The translations under genes and the position numbers were made by a program. Of a DNA stretch of 64,000 nucleotides, positions 49,119 to 57,543 are shown one piece after another (position 1 is the first letter of the stretch; every line of letters begins with the position of its first letter). The DNA is taken from the NCBI RefSeq assembly GCF_033843265.1, contig NZ_JAWXRD010000033.1:23109-87108 (forward strand), in the 5' to 3' direction. Below the pieces are notes generated by a model. The model was given only the letters and a program-made list of their open reading frames with translations. It was not told where the DNA came from and made no database searches. Source of the stretch: Scandinavium lactucae (lineage in GTDB: Bacteria > Pseudomonadota > Gammaproteobacteria > Enterobacterales > Enterobacteriaceae).

Positions 49119-50755
49119 CGCCAGGAGAAATTCGGCGCCTGTATTTTATCATCCGCACCTTTTTGAGTTACGGGCTTGATGAGCTCATTCCCAAAATGCG
49201 TATCACGCTGCCGCTTCGACTCTGGCGGCGGATGTTGTTCTGGATGCCCAACCGCCACAAAGATTTACCGTTAGGCGATCGCCTGCGCCTTGCCTTGCAG
49301 GAACTCGGCCCGGTCTGGATCAAATTTGGCCAGATGCTATCAACCCGCCGTGACCTTTTCCCCCCTCAAATCGCCGATCAGCTGGCCATGCTGCAAGACC
49401 GCGTTGCCCCTTTTGACGGTAAGCTCGCGAAGCGTCAAATCGAAAAATCGATGGGTGATATTCCCGTTGAGAGCTGGTTCGATGAGTTTGACATTCAGCC
49501 GCTGGCCTCGGCGTCTATTGCTCAGGTGCACACCGCCCGTCTGAAAGAGAATGGCAAAGAGGTGGTCATCAAGGTGATTCGCCCGGATATCCTGCCGGTC
49601 ATTAAAGCAGACATGAAGCTGATTTACCGTCTTGCGCGCTGGGTGCCCCGGTTGCTGCCCGACGGTCGCCGTCTGCGTCCGCAGGAAGTGGTAAAAGAGT
49701 ATGAGAAAACGCTGCTTGATGAGCTGAATTTGCTGCGTGAAGCGGCCAACGCCATTCAGCTGCGCCGCAACTTTGAAGACAGCCCGATGCTCTATGTGCC
49801 GGAAGTCTATTCTGACTATTGTCGCGAAGACATGCTGGTAATGGAGCGTATTTACGGCATTCCGGTGTCGGATGTGGAGACCCTGGAAAAACAGAATACC
49901 AACATGAAACTGCTGGCCGAGCGCGGCGTGCAGGTGTTCTTCACGCAGGTGTTCCGCGACAGCTTCTTCCATGCAGATATGCATCCGGGCAATATCTTCG
50001 TCAGCTACGAGCATCCGGAGGATCCGCAGTATATCGGCATCGACTGTGGCATTGTGGGCTCGCTGAACAAGGAAGATAAGCGCTATTTGGCGGAAAACTT
50101 TATCGCTTTCTTTAACCGCGATTACCGCAAAGTGGCTGAACTGCATGTGGATTCCGGCTGGGTGCCGCCCGATACCAACGTGGAAGAGTTTGAATTTGCT
50201 ATCCGCACAGTCTGCGAGCCCATCTTCGAGAAGCCGCTGGCAGAAATCTCGTTTGGTCACGTGCTGTTGAATCTGTTTAACACCGCGCGCCGCTTTAATA
50301 TGGAAGTGCAGCCGCAACTGGTTTTACTTCAGAAAACATTACTTTACGTTGAGGGGGTAGGCCGCCAGCTCTATCCTCAGTTAGACTTATGGAAGACAGC
50401 GAAACCTTTCCTCGAGTCATGGCTCAAAGATCAGGTAGGCATTCCGGCGCTGATTCGGGCGTTTAAAGAAAAAGCGCCGTTCTGGATCGAAAAAATGCCG
50501 GAAATGCCGGAACTCATTTATGACAGTTTGCGCCAGGGCAAAAGTCTTCAGCGAAGCATTGATAAAATCGCTCGCGAGATGGGAACCAACCATGTCCGAC
50601 AAGGGCAATCCCGCTACCTGTTTGGCGTGGGTGCCGTGTTGATGTTGAGTGGAACCTTGCTATTGATAACCCGCCCAGATTTGGGGCTGCACCCGGTAGG
50701 TTTGATGGGGGCAGGGGTTGTTGCCTGGTTGATTGGCTGGTTTAAAGGCCGCTGA
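49115..50755 (+). CDS. ubiB: UbiB, ABC1/ADCK-like ATPase for ubiquinone synthesis
   Basis: This 546-residue atypical kinase-like ATPase has the E. coli length. The family's KxGQ motif appears as IKFGQMLSTRRDLFPP and the alanine-rich nucleotide loop as PLASASIAQVH; the catalytic-type HADMHPGNIF and IDCGIVGSL segments follow. Two C-terminal hydrophobic spans (about 500-543) anchor it to the inner membrane. It is needed for ubiquinone synthesis, probably extracting lipid intermediates. It is followed by tatA after 76 bp. Confidence 0.96.
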   Translation: MTPGEIRRLYFIIRTFLSYGLDELIPKMRITLPLRLWRRMLFWMPNRHKDLPLGDRLRLALQELGPVWIKFGQMLSTRRDLFPPQIADQLAMLQDRVAPFDGKLAKRQIEKSMGDIPVESWFDEFDIQPLASASIAQVHTARLKENGKEVVIKVIRPDILPVIKADMKLIYRLARWVPRLLPDGRRLRPQEVVKEYEKTLLDELNLLREAANAIQLRRNFEDSPMLYVPEVYSDYCREDMLVMERIYGIPVSDVETLEKQNTNMKLLAERGVQVFFTQVFRDSFFHADMHPGNIFVSYEHPEDPQYIGIDCGIVGSLNKEDKRYLAENFIAFFNRDYRKVAELHVDSGWVPPDTNVEEFEFAIRTVCEPIFEKPLAEISFGHVLLNLFNTARRFNMEVQPQLVLLQKTLLYVEGVGRQLYPQLDLWKTAKPFLESWLKDQVGIPALIRAFKEKAPFWIEKMPEMPELIYDSLRQGKSLQRSIDKIAREMGTNHVRQGQSRYLFGVGAVLMLSGTLLLITRPDLGLHPVGLMGAGVVAWLIGWFKGR

Positions 50756-50831
50756 TTTTTGCATCATTCAGACGAAGGCGTGTAATCTACACGTCAGTGG
50801 ATCCATTATCATCTGACACAGAGGAACATGT

Positions 50832-51095
50832 ATGGGTGGTATCAGTATTTGGCAGTTGTTGATTATCGTCGTTATCGTGGTTCTGCTTTTTGGGACGAAA
50901 AAGCTGAGCTCACTGGGATCTGACCTGGGCGCGTCTATCAAGGGCTTTAAAAAAGCCATGGGTGATGAAGACGACAAACAGGAAAAGAAAGAGCCTTCCG
51001 CTGATGACGCTGATTTCCCTGCGAAATCGCTGTCTGAAAAGCCGGGTGATTCCAGCAAAGACGATGCAAAACGCCACGATAAAGAGCAGGTGTAA
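50832..51095 (+). CDS. tatA: Twin-arginine translocase subunit TatA
   Basis: This 87-residue protein (89 in E. coli) has an N-terminal transmembrane helix (SIWQLLIIVVIVVLLFG, about residues 5-21), the FGTKKL hinge, an amphipathic helix (LGSDLGASIKGFKKAMGD), and an acidic disordered tail. TatA oligomers form the size-adaptable passage for folded proteins carrying RR signal peptides. It is the first tat gene; tatB follows after 3 bp. Confidence 0.96.
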   Translation: MGGISIWQLLIIVVIVVLLFGTKKLSSLGSDLGASIKGFKKAMGDEDDKQEKKEPSADDADFPAKSLSEKPGDSSKDDAKRHDKEQV

Positions 51096-51098
51096 TTC

Positions 51099-51644
51099 GT
51101 GTTCGACATTGGTTTCAGTGAACTGATCCTGGTTTTCGTTATTGGCCTGATTGTCCTCGGGCCAAAACGGCTGCCGGTGGCAGTGAAAACGGTGGCTGGC
51201 TGGGTGCGGGCGATCCGCTCGCTGGCGACCACCGTACAAAACGAACTGGCACAGGAGCTGAAACTCCAGGAGTTTCAGGACAGCCTGAAGAAGGTGGAAA
51301 AGGCGAGTCTCGGCAACCTTTCGCCGGAGCTGAAGGAGTCGATGGACGAGCTGCGTGAAGCGGCGGAATCCATGAAACGCTCCTATACCCAGGCCGATCC
51401 TGAGCGCGCCAGCGATGAAGCCAACACCATCCATAACCCGGTGGTGAAGGGCAGTGAAGCGCAGCGCGAGGGCGTGACGCCGGTGACGCCTGAGCATCAC
51501 GCCAGTGCGGAAGCCCAGGCACCCGACGTGACGGAAGAACCCGTTGAGCACGTCCCGGAAACCGACGTTTCTACAGCGAAAGTTACCGCGCCAGCTGCCG
51601 CACCGGCTTCCTCCCCTTCCCCTGCAAACAGCGATAAACCGTAA
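51099..51644 (+). CDS. tatB: Twin-arginine translocase subunit TatB
   Basis: This 181-residue protein begins with a transmembrane helix (FDIGFSELILVFVIGLIVLGPKRLP) containing the conserved Glu8 and GP hinge, then an amphipathic helix and a coiled-coil segment (about 60-100), and ends with a long Ala/Pro-rich tail of low complexity. TatB with TatC forms the signal-peptide receptor. The start is GTG at 51099. The tail is more divergent than the rest. Confidence 0.95.
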   Translation: MFDIGFSELILVFVIGLIVLGPKRLPVAVKTVAGWVRAIRSLATTVQNELAQELKLQEFQDSLKKVEKASLGNLSPELKESMDELREAAESMKRSYTQADPERASDEANTIHNPVVKGSEAQREGVTPVTPEHHASAEAQAPDVTEEPVEHVPETDVSTAKVTAPAAAPASSPSPANSDKP

Positions 51645-51646
51645 TC

Positions 51647-52423
51647 ATGGGCGTAGAAGAGACTCAACCGCTGATCTCGCATTTGATTGAGCTGCGTAAG
51701 CGCCTTATCAACTGCATTATCGCGGTATTCGCAATTTTTCTGGCGTTGGTGTATTTCGCCAATGACATCTATCAGCTGGTGTCCGCGCCACTGATCAACC
51801 AGATGCCCGTCGGGGCAACGATGATCGCCACCGATGTGGCATCGCCGTTCTTCACGCCGATCAAGCTGACCTTTATGGTCTCGGTGATCCTCTCGGCACC
51901 GGTAATTCTCTACCAGGTCTGGGCGTTCATTGCCCCGGCGCTGTATAAACATGAGCGTCGGCTGGTGGTGCCACTGCTGGTATCCAGTACGTTGCTGTTC
52001 TATATCGGCATGGCTTTTGCGTACTTCGTGGTGTTCCCGTTAGCGTTTGGCTTCCTGACCCATACCGCGCCGATTGGCGTGCAGGTGTCGACGGATATCC
52101 GCAGTTATCTCGATTTCGTGATGGCGCTGTTTATGGCCTTCGGCGTGTCGTTTGAAGTACCGGTCGCCATCGTGCTGTTGTGCTGGGTAGGTGTGACAAC
52201 GCCAGATGACCTGCGTAAGAAACGCCCGTACGTTCTGGTGGGGGCGTTCGTTGTCGGGATGCTATTAACCCCGCCGGATGTGTTCTCGCAAACGCTGCTC
52301 GCCATTCCAATGTATTGCCTGTTTGAAGTCGGGGTGTTCTTCGCCCGATTCTATACCGGCAAACGGTTGTCGCGAGATGAAGACGCCGCAGCGGAAGAAG
52401 AAGCCGCCGGGAAAGAAGAATAA
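51647..52423 (+). CDS. tatC: Twin-arginine translocase subunit TatC
   Basis: This 258-residue protein (the E. coli length) has six transmembrane segments. The conserved N-terminal ETQPLISHLIELRKRLINC and first periplasmic loop with FFTPIKLTFMVS are intact; these bind the RR signal peptide. The C-terminal tail is Glu/Ala rich. It starts 2 bp after the tatB stop. Confidence 0.97.
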   Translation: MGVEETQPLISHLIELRKRLINCIIAVFAIFLALVYFANDIYQLVSAPLINQMPVGATMIATDVASPFFTPIKLTFMVSVILSAPVILYQVWAFIAPALYKHERRLVVPLLVSSTLLFYIGMAFAYFVVFPLAFGFLTHTAPIGVQVSTDIRSYLDFVMALFMAFGVSFEVPVAIVLLCWVGVTTPDDLRKKRPYVLVGAFVVGMLLTPPDVFSQTLLAIPMYCLFEVGVFFARFYTGKRLSRDEDAAAEEEAAGKEE

Positions 52424-52444
52424 TTAGCCGTTGAAAAGAATAAA

Positions 52445-52466
52445 CAGCCGCCCGAAAGGGCGGTTG
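52445..52466 (+). terminator. Hairpin between tatC and tatD
   Basis: A 9-bp stem CAGCCGCCC-GAAA-GGGCGGTTG (including one G-T pair) with a stable GAAA loop lies between the tatC stop and tatD ribosome site. No T tract follows, so it may attenuate or protect the tatABC mRNA rather than terminate. Confidence 0.5.
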
Positions 52467-52482
52467 TCGTATGGGAGGCAGC

Positions 52483-53265
52483 ATGTTTGATATTGGCGTT
52501 AATCTGACCAGTTCTCAGTTTTCCCGCGATCGTGATGAGGTCGTGGAACGCGCGTTTGCTACTGGCCTGAAAGGAATGCTGATAACCGGCACCAATCCGG
52601 AAGAGAGCGACGCGGCGCAGCAGCTGACGCAGCGCTATAAAAACTGTTGGTCCACGGCGGGGGTCCATCCTCATGACAGCAGCCGGTGGACACCGGAAGT
52701 GGCTGACACACTCCGTCGTCTGGCGCAGATGCCTGGCGTGGTCGCGGTGGGTGAATGTGGGCTCGACTTTAACCGCAATTTCTCGACCCCGCAGGAACAG
52801 GAAATCGCCTTTAGCGCACAACTGGCATTGGCCGCTGAATTGAAGATGCCCGTTTTCCTGCACTGTCGCGAGGCGCATGATCGCTTTATCACGCTGTTAA
52901 CGCCGTGGCTCGATAAGCTGCCGGGTGCCGTATTGCATTGTTTCACCGGCACGCGGGAAGAACTTCAGGCGTGCCTGGCGCATGGGCTGTATATCGGCAT
53001 TACCGGTTGGGTGTGCGATGAGCGTCGCGGGCTGGAATTGCGCGACTTGCTGCCGTTTATTCCGGCGGAGCGCCTGCTGATCGAGACCGATGCGCCGTGG
53101 CTGCTGCCGCGCGATTTGTCACCCAAACCGTCTTCGCGGCGCAATGAACCGGCCCATCTGTCTCACATTCTGCAACGCATTGCGCACTGGCGTGGCGATG
53201 ACGCACAGGCGCTGTCAGACATGACCGACAGGAATGTGAAAAAGGTGTTTGGGATAGATTTTTGA
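52483..53265 (+). CDS. tatD: TatD 3'-5' DNA exonuclease
   Basis: This 260-residue TIM-barrel metal-dependent hydrolase has the E. coli length. The metal-site segments are AVGECGLDFNRN, FLHCREAHDRF, VLHCFTGTREE and LIETDAPWLLPRD. E. coli TatD is a Mg2+-dependent 3'-5' exonuclease involved in repair of oxidised DNA; it is not a Tat translocase component despite its name. The ATG at 52483 follows GGGAGG at 4 nt. Confidence 0.95.
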   Translation: MFDIGVNLTSSQFSRDRDEVVERAFATGLKGMLITGTNPEESDAAQQLTQRYKNCWSTAGVHPHDSSRWTPEVADTLRRLAQMPGVVAVGECGLDFNRNFSTPQEQEIAFSAQLALAAELKMPVFLHCREAHDRFITLLTPWLDKLPGAVLHCFTGTREELQACLAHGLYIGITGWVCDERRGLELRDLLPFIPAERLLIETDAPWLLPRDLSPKPSSRRNEPAHLSHILQRIAHWRGDDAQALSDMTDRNVKKVFGIDF

Positions 53266-53267
53266 CG

Positions 53268-53756
53268 TCAGACTTTGCGGAAATCGGTGTTTTTCACGCT
53301 CTGTAAAACCTGCTTGTTCAACAAATTCAGCAGCAGCATGGAACGTGCTTCGCCATCGGGTTCGGTGAATATGGCCTGTAACCCTTCGAACGCTCCTTCG
53401 GTGATCACCACGTCATCGCCGGCATAGGGCGTGTCCGGATCGGTTATGCCTTCCGGGGTGTGGATAGAGAGCTGGTGAATCACGTCGGACGGCACCATCG
53501 CGGGCTGCATGCCAAAGCGGACGAAATGGCTGACGCCGCGAGTGGCGTTGATGGTCGTGGTGTGAATGACCTCCGGGTCAAACTCCACGAACAGATAGTT
53601 GGGGAACAGCGGTTCATCCACGGTCGTGCGCTTGCCGCGGATGATTTTTTCCAGCGCAATAGTGGGCATCAGGCAATTCACTGCCTGGCGTTCAAGATGT
53701 TCCTGGGCACGCTGAAGTTGCCCACGTTTGCAGTACAGTAAATACCAGGCTTGCAT
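53268..53756 (-). CDS. rfaH: Transcription antitermination protein RfaH
   Basis: This 162-residue NusG paralogue has the E. coli length. The NGN domain (about residues 1-100) starts MQAWYLLYCKRGQLQRAQEHL and contains the RNA-polymerase-binding FPNYLFVEFDPE segment; the C-terminal KOW domain, which refolds from helices to beta strands, begins near TPYAGDDVVITEGAFEG. RfaH acts at ops sites of long operons such as LPS core, O antigen and capsule. The ATG at 53756 matches the family start; the longer open frame upstream is not used. It is divergent from ubiD. Confidence 0.96.
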   Translation of the reverse strand: MQAWYLLYCKRGQLQRAQEHLERQAVNCLMPTIALEKIIRGKRTTVDEPLFPNYLFVEFDPEVIHTTTINATRGVSHFVRFGMQPAMVPSDVIHQLSIHTPEGITDPDTPYAGDDVVITEGAFEGLQAIFTEPDGEARSMLLLNLLNKQVLQSVKNTDFRKV

Positions 53757-53916
53757 AATGACTCTTTCTCTTAATTCTGATGAAAGCATAACAAAAGCCA
53801 GGCGTGATAGCGAAAGGCTTTGTGCCCGGGCAGGGCATCTCTCCTTCACCCTAATTTAACAAAATTACAGCATCCCGCGTCTGAAGGCCGTATAATGAGG
53901 CGCTTACGAAGAGGCC

Positions 53917-55428
53917 ATGACTGACCCCATGAAATACCATGATTTGCGCGACTTTCTGACACAACTGGAACAACAGGGCGAGCTGAAACGCATCTCTCTG
54001 CCAGTCGACCCCCATCTGGAAATCACCGAGATTGCCGATCGTACCCTGCGTGCGGGTGGCCCTGCGCTGCTGTTTGAAAATCCTAAAGGATTCGACATGC
54101 CGGTGTTGTGCAACCTGTTCGGCACGCCGAAGCGCGTGGCTATGGGGATGGGACAGGAAGACGTCAGCGCACTGCGTGACGTGGGGAAACTACTGGCGTT
54201 CCTGAAAGAGCCAGAGCCGCCAAAAGGGTTCCGCGATCTGTTCGATAAGCTGCCACAGTTCAAACAAGTGCTGAACATGCCGACCAAACGTCTGCGTGGT
54301 GCGCCGTGTCAGCAAAAAGTCACCCAGGGTGATGACGTTGATTTGCACCGTATTCCGATCATGACCTGCTGGCCGGAAGATGCCGCCCCGCTGATCACCT
54401 GGGGTTTGACGGTGACGCGCGGGCCACATAAAGAACGGCAGAATCTTGGTATTTATCGTCAGCAGCTGATCGGCAAAAACAAGCTGATTATGCGTTGGCT
54501 GTCGCATCGCGGCGGTGCGCTGGATTTCCAGGAGTGGTGTGCGGCGCATCCAGGCGAACGTTTCCCGGTCTCCGTGGCGCTGGGCGCTGATCCGGCCACC
54601 ATTCTTGCGGCGGTGACACCGGTGCCCGACACCCTTTCGGAATATGCGTTTGCCGGGCTGTTGCGCGGCACCAAAACCGAAGTGGTTAAATGCCTGTCGA
54701 ACGACCTCGAAGTGCCCGCCAGCGCGGAAATCGTGCTTGAGGGGTATATCGAAGCAGGTGAGATGGCACCGGAAGGGCCGTACGGCGATCACACCGGTTA
54801 CTACAATGAAGTGGACAGCTTCCCGGTCTTTACCGTCACCCATGTGACCCAGCGTGAAGACGCGATTTACCATTCCACTTATACTGGCCGTCCGCCTGAT
54901 GAACCGGCGGTGCTGGGCGTGGCGCTGAACGAAGTGTTTGTGCCTATTTTGCAAAAGCAGTTCCCGGAAATTGTCGATTTTTATCTGCCGCCGGAAGGGT
55001 GTTCCTATCGCCTCGCCGTGGTGACGATGAAAAAGCAGTACGCCGGTCATGCCAAGCGGGTAATGATGGGCGTATGGTCTTTTCTGCGCCAGTTTATGTA
55101 CACCAAATTTGTGATTGTCTGTGATGACGACGTGAACGCTCGTGACTGGAACGACGTTATCTGGGCGATTACCACGCGTATGGATCCCGCCCGTGATACG
55201 GTGCTGGTCGAAAATACGCCGATAGATTATCTGGACTTCGCCTCGCCGGTTTCCGGTTTAGGTTCGAAAATGGGGCTGGATGCCACGAATAAATGGCCTG
55301 GCGAAACCCAACGTGAGTGGGGACGTCCAATCAAGAAAGATCCCGACGTGACGGCGCGAATTGACGCCATTTGGGATGAGCTGGCTATCTTTAATGACGA
55401 GAATAGACCCGACAGAGGGAGCGCATGA
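53917..55428 (+). CDS. ubiD: 3-octaprenyl-4-hydroxybenzoate decarboxylase UbiD
   Basis: This 503-residue prenylated-FMN-dependent decarboxylase is close to E. coli UbiD (497). It removes the carboxyl group from 3-octaprenyl-4-hydroxybenzoate in ubiquinone synthesis. Conserved segments include NLGIYRQQLIGKNKLIMRWL near residues 174-193, EGPYGDHTGYY (catalytic region) and the C-terminal CDDDVNARDWNDVIWA. A TATAAT (53891-53896) lies upstream. The start MTDPMKYHD is two codons longer at the front than E. coli MDAMKYND by eye; the ATG four codons later (53929) is an alternative. The last residues NRPDRGSA are extended. Its stop overlaps fre by 4 nt. Confidence 0.95.
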   Translation: MTDPMKYHDLRDFLTQLEQQGELKRISLPVDPHLEITEIADRTLRAGGPALLFENPKGFDMPVLCNLFGTPKRVAMGMGQEDVSALRDVGKLLAFLKEPEPPKGFRDLFDKLPQFKQVLNMPTKRLRGAPCQQKVTQGDDVDLHRIPIMTCWPEDAAPLITWGLTVTRGPHKERQNLGIYRQQLIGKNKLIMRWLSHRGGALDFQEWCAAHPGERFPVSVALGADPATILAAVTPVPDTLSEYAFAGLLRGTKTEVVKCLSNDLEVPASAEIVLEGYIEAGEMAPEGPYGDHTGYYNEVDSFPVFTVTHVTQREDAIYHSTYTGRPPDEPAVLGVALNEVFVPILQKQFPEIVDFYLPPEGCSYRLAVVTMKKQYAGHAKRVMMGVWSFLRQFMYTKFVIVCDDDVNARDWNDVIWAITTRMDPARDTVLVENTPIDYLDFASPVSGLGSKMGLDATNKWPGETQREWGRPIKKDPDVTARIDAIWDELAIFNDENRPDRGSA

Positions 55429-56126
55429 CAACCTTAAGCTGTAAAGTCACTTCGGTAGATGCCATTACCGACACGGTATACCGCGTTCGTTTAGAACCGG
55501 AAGCGGCCTTTTCCTTCCGCGCGGGCCAGTATCTGATGGTGGTAATGGACGAACGTGATAAGCGTCCGTTCTCTATGGCGTCCACGCCTGCCGAGCAGAA
55601 CATTATTGAGCTGCATATCGGCGCGTCAGAGCTGAATCTGTACGCGATGGCGGTGATGGACCGGATTCTCAAAGAGCGTGAGGTTGTGGTTGATATCCCC
55701 CACGGCGAGGCATGGCTGCGCGACGATAACGAGCGCCCGCTGGTGCTGATTGCCGGTGGTACAGGCTTCTCGTATGTGCGTTCTATTCTGCTCACCGCGC
55801 TGGCGCAGAACCCAAATCGTGATATCGCGATTTACTGGGGCGGGCGTGAAGAGAAGCATCTGTACGATTTATCAGAGCTGGAAGCGCTGTCGGTGAACCA
55901 TCCGAATCTGCGCGTTGAGCCTGTAGTTGAGCAGCCGGAAGAGGGCTGGCGTGGCCGCTCTGGCACCGTGTTAACGGCAGTATTGCAGGATTACGGCACG
56001 CTGGCGGAGCACGACATCTATATTGCTGGACGTTTTGAAATGGCGAAAATTGCCCGGGACCTGTTCTGCAACGAGCGGAATGCCCGTGAAGACCGCCTGT
56101 TCGGCGATGCGTTTTCGTTCATTTAA
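55425..56126 (+). CDS. fre: NAD(P)H-flavin reductase
   Basis: This 233-residue protein has the E. coli Fre length. It reduces free riboflavin, FMN and FAD with NAD(P)H. The flavin-binding segment RPFSMAST and the nicotinamide-binding GGTGFSYVRSI are visible. Reduced flavins feed ferric reduction and activation of ribonucleotide reductase. It overlaps ubiD by 4 nt and probably shares its transcript. Confidence 0.96.
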   Translation: MTTLSCKVTSVDAITDTVYRVRLEPEAAFSFRAGQYLMVVMDERDKRPFSMASTPAEQNIIELHIGASELNLYAMAVMDRILKEREVVVDIPHGEAWLRDDNERPLVLIAGGTGFSYVRSILLTALAQNPNRDIAIYWGGREEKHLYDLSELEALSVNHPNLRVEPVVEQPEEGWRGRSGTVLTAVLQDYGTLAEHDIYIAGRFEMAKIARDLFCNERNAREDRLFGDAFSFI

Positions 56127-56191
56127 GCAGAAGATTTGCTCGGCGGCACTGCGTTTGCACGGGCCGGCAGGCCGCGCAGCGCTATACCAAT

Positions 56192-56216
56192 AAAAAACCC
56201 GCCCCTGACAGGCGGG
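56192..56216 (-). terminator. fadBA terminator
   Basis: Read on the minus strand, CCCGCC-TGTCAGG-GGCGGG is followed by TTTTTT. It ends transcription from fadBA after the ERIC element. It also lies 65 bp past the fre stop, where it may serve as a weaker stop on the plus strand. Confidence 0.8.
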
Positions 56217-56228
56217 AAAAACGGCAAC

Positions 56229-56353
56229 TAAATTCTCCCCGTCATCATTCACGTTGCCTCTTTGTTGGCTGCCTTCGGTCACCCCGGTCACATAGTGATC
56301 TATGCTCCCGGGGATTCGCTCAGTTGCCGCCGCGATGCAGCGCGAATTATTTA
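56229..56353 (+). repeat. ERIC (IRU) element between fre and fadA
   Basis: About 125 bp with the ERIC core CTATGCTCCCGGGGATTCGC (56310-56329) and its partner GGTCACCCCGGTCACATAGT upstream; the outer ends are TAAATTC and GAATTATTTA. It is the second ERIC in this window and has the same orientation as the one before metE. It lies in the 3' untranslated part of fadBA mRNA, ahead of the terminator. Confidence 0.88.
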
Positions 56354-56370
56354 GGGGTTTAATTCTTCGA

Positions 56371-57534
56371 TTAGACGCGTTCAATCACCGTCGCAATACC
56401 CTGACCCAGACCGATACACATTGTCGCCAGACCGAACTGGGCGTCTTTGCGTTCCATCAGGTTGATAAGCGTGGTGGTGATACGTGCCCCGGAACAGCCG
56501 AGCGGGTGACCGAGGGCGATCGCCCCGCCGTTGAGGTTGATCTTCTCGTCTATCTGCTCCATCAAACCCAGATCTTTAATGCACGGTAGGATCTGCGCGG
56601 CAAACGCTTCATTCATCTCAAACAGATCGATATCGCTGGCGGACAGCCCGGCTTTTTTCAACGCCAGTTTTGACGCCGGAACCGGTCCATATCCCATGAT
56701 TGACGGGTCGCAGCCCACCACCGCCATTGAACGCACGCGAGCACGGATCTTCAGGCCCAGTTCACGGGCCCGGCTTTCGCTCATCACCAGCAGGGCGGCG
56801 GCACCGTCGGACAGTGCGGATGACGTTCCCGCCGTAACGGTACCGGTCACGGGATCAAACGCCGGACGCAGGGTAGAAAGCGCTTCGACGGTGGTTTCAG
56901 GACGGATCACTTCGTCATAGGTGAACTGCTTCAGCACGCCGTCAGCGTCGTGACCGCCGGTCGGGATGATTTCATTTTTAAACGCACCGGACTGCGTTGC
57001 AGCCCAGGCCCGTGCGTGAGAGCGGGCTGCAAAGGCATCCTGCATTTCACGACTGATGCCGTGCAGGCGCGACAGCATTTCGGCGGTCAGGCCCATCATT
57101 CCGGCCGCTTTCGCCACATTACGGCTCATGCCCGGATGGAAATCTACGCCGTGGCTCATCGGCACGTGGCCCATGTGCTCCACGCCGCCAACCAGACATG
57201 CCTGTGCGTCGCCGGTCATGATCATGCGAGCCGCGTCGTGCAGCGCCTGCATGGAAGAACCACACAGACGGTTGACGGTGACCGCCGGAACGGAGTGCGG
57301 GATTTCAGCCAGCAGTGACGCGTTTCGCGCGATGTTGAAGCCTTGCTCAAGAGTCTGCTGCACGCAGCCCCAGTAAATATCGTCCAGCGCCGCAGGATCC
57401 AGGGCCGGGTTGCGGGCCAGCAGGCTACGCATCAGATGGGCGGAGAGGTCTTCTGCCCGTACGTTACGGAATGCGCCGCCTTTTGAACGGCCCATCGGGG
57501 TACGAATTGCATCGACAATGACAACCTGTTCCAT
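56371..57534 (-). CDS. fadA: 3-ketoacyl-CoA thiolase
   Basis: This 387-residue thiolase has the E. coli length. It cleaves 3-ketoacyl-CoA with CoA in the last step of aerobic beta-oxidation. The acyl-accepting cysteine is Cys91 in NRLCGSSMQ; the GHPLGCSGAR histidine and the second cysteine in MCIGLGQG near the C-terminus complete the active site. It lies 9 bp downstream of fadB in one operon and forms the alpha2beta2 complex with FadB. Confidence 0.97.
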   Translation of the reverse strand: MEQVVIVDAIRTPMGRSKGGAFRNVRAEDLSAHLMRSLLARNPALDPAALDDIYWGCVQQTLEQGFNIARNASLLAEIPHSVPAVTVNRLCGSSMQALHDAARMIMTGDAQACLVGGVEHMGHVPMSHGVDFHPGMSRNVAKAAGMMGLTAEMLSRLHGISREMQDAFAARSHARAWAATQSGAFKNEIIPTGGHDADGVLKQFTYDEVIRPETTVEALSTLRPAFDPVTGTVTAGTSSALSDGAAALLVMSESRARELGLKIRARVRSMAVVGCDPSIMGYGPVPASKLALKKAGLSASDIDLFEMNEAFAAQILPCIKDLGLMEQIDEKINLNGGAIALGHPLGCSGARITTTLINLMERKDAQFGLATMCIGLGQGIATVIERV

Positions 57535-57543
57535 TGTGACTCC

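Noticed and set aside
50779..50793. Palindrome CGTGTA-ATC-TACACG upstream of tatA
   Set aside because: A clean 6-bp palindrome, but I know no regulator with this site at tatA and it is short enough to be part of the tat promoter region or chance.
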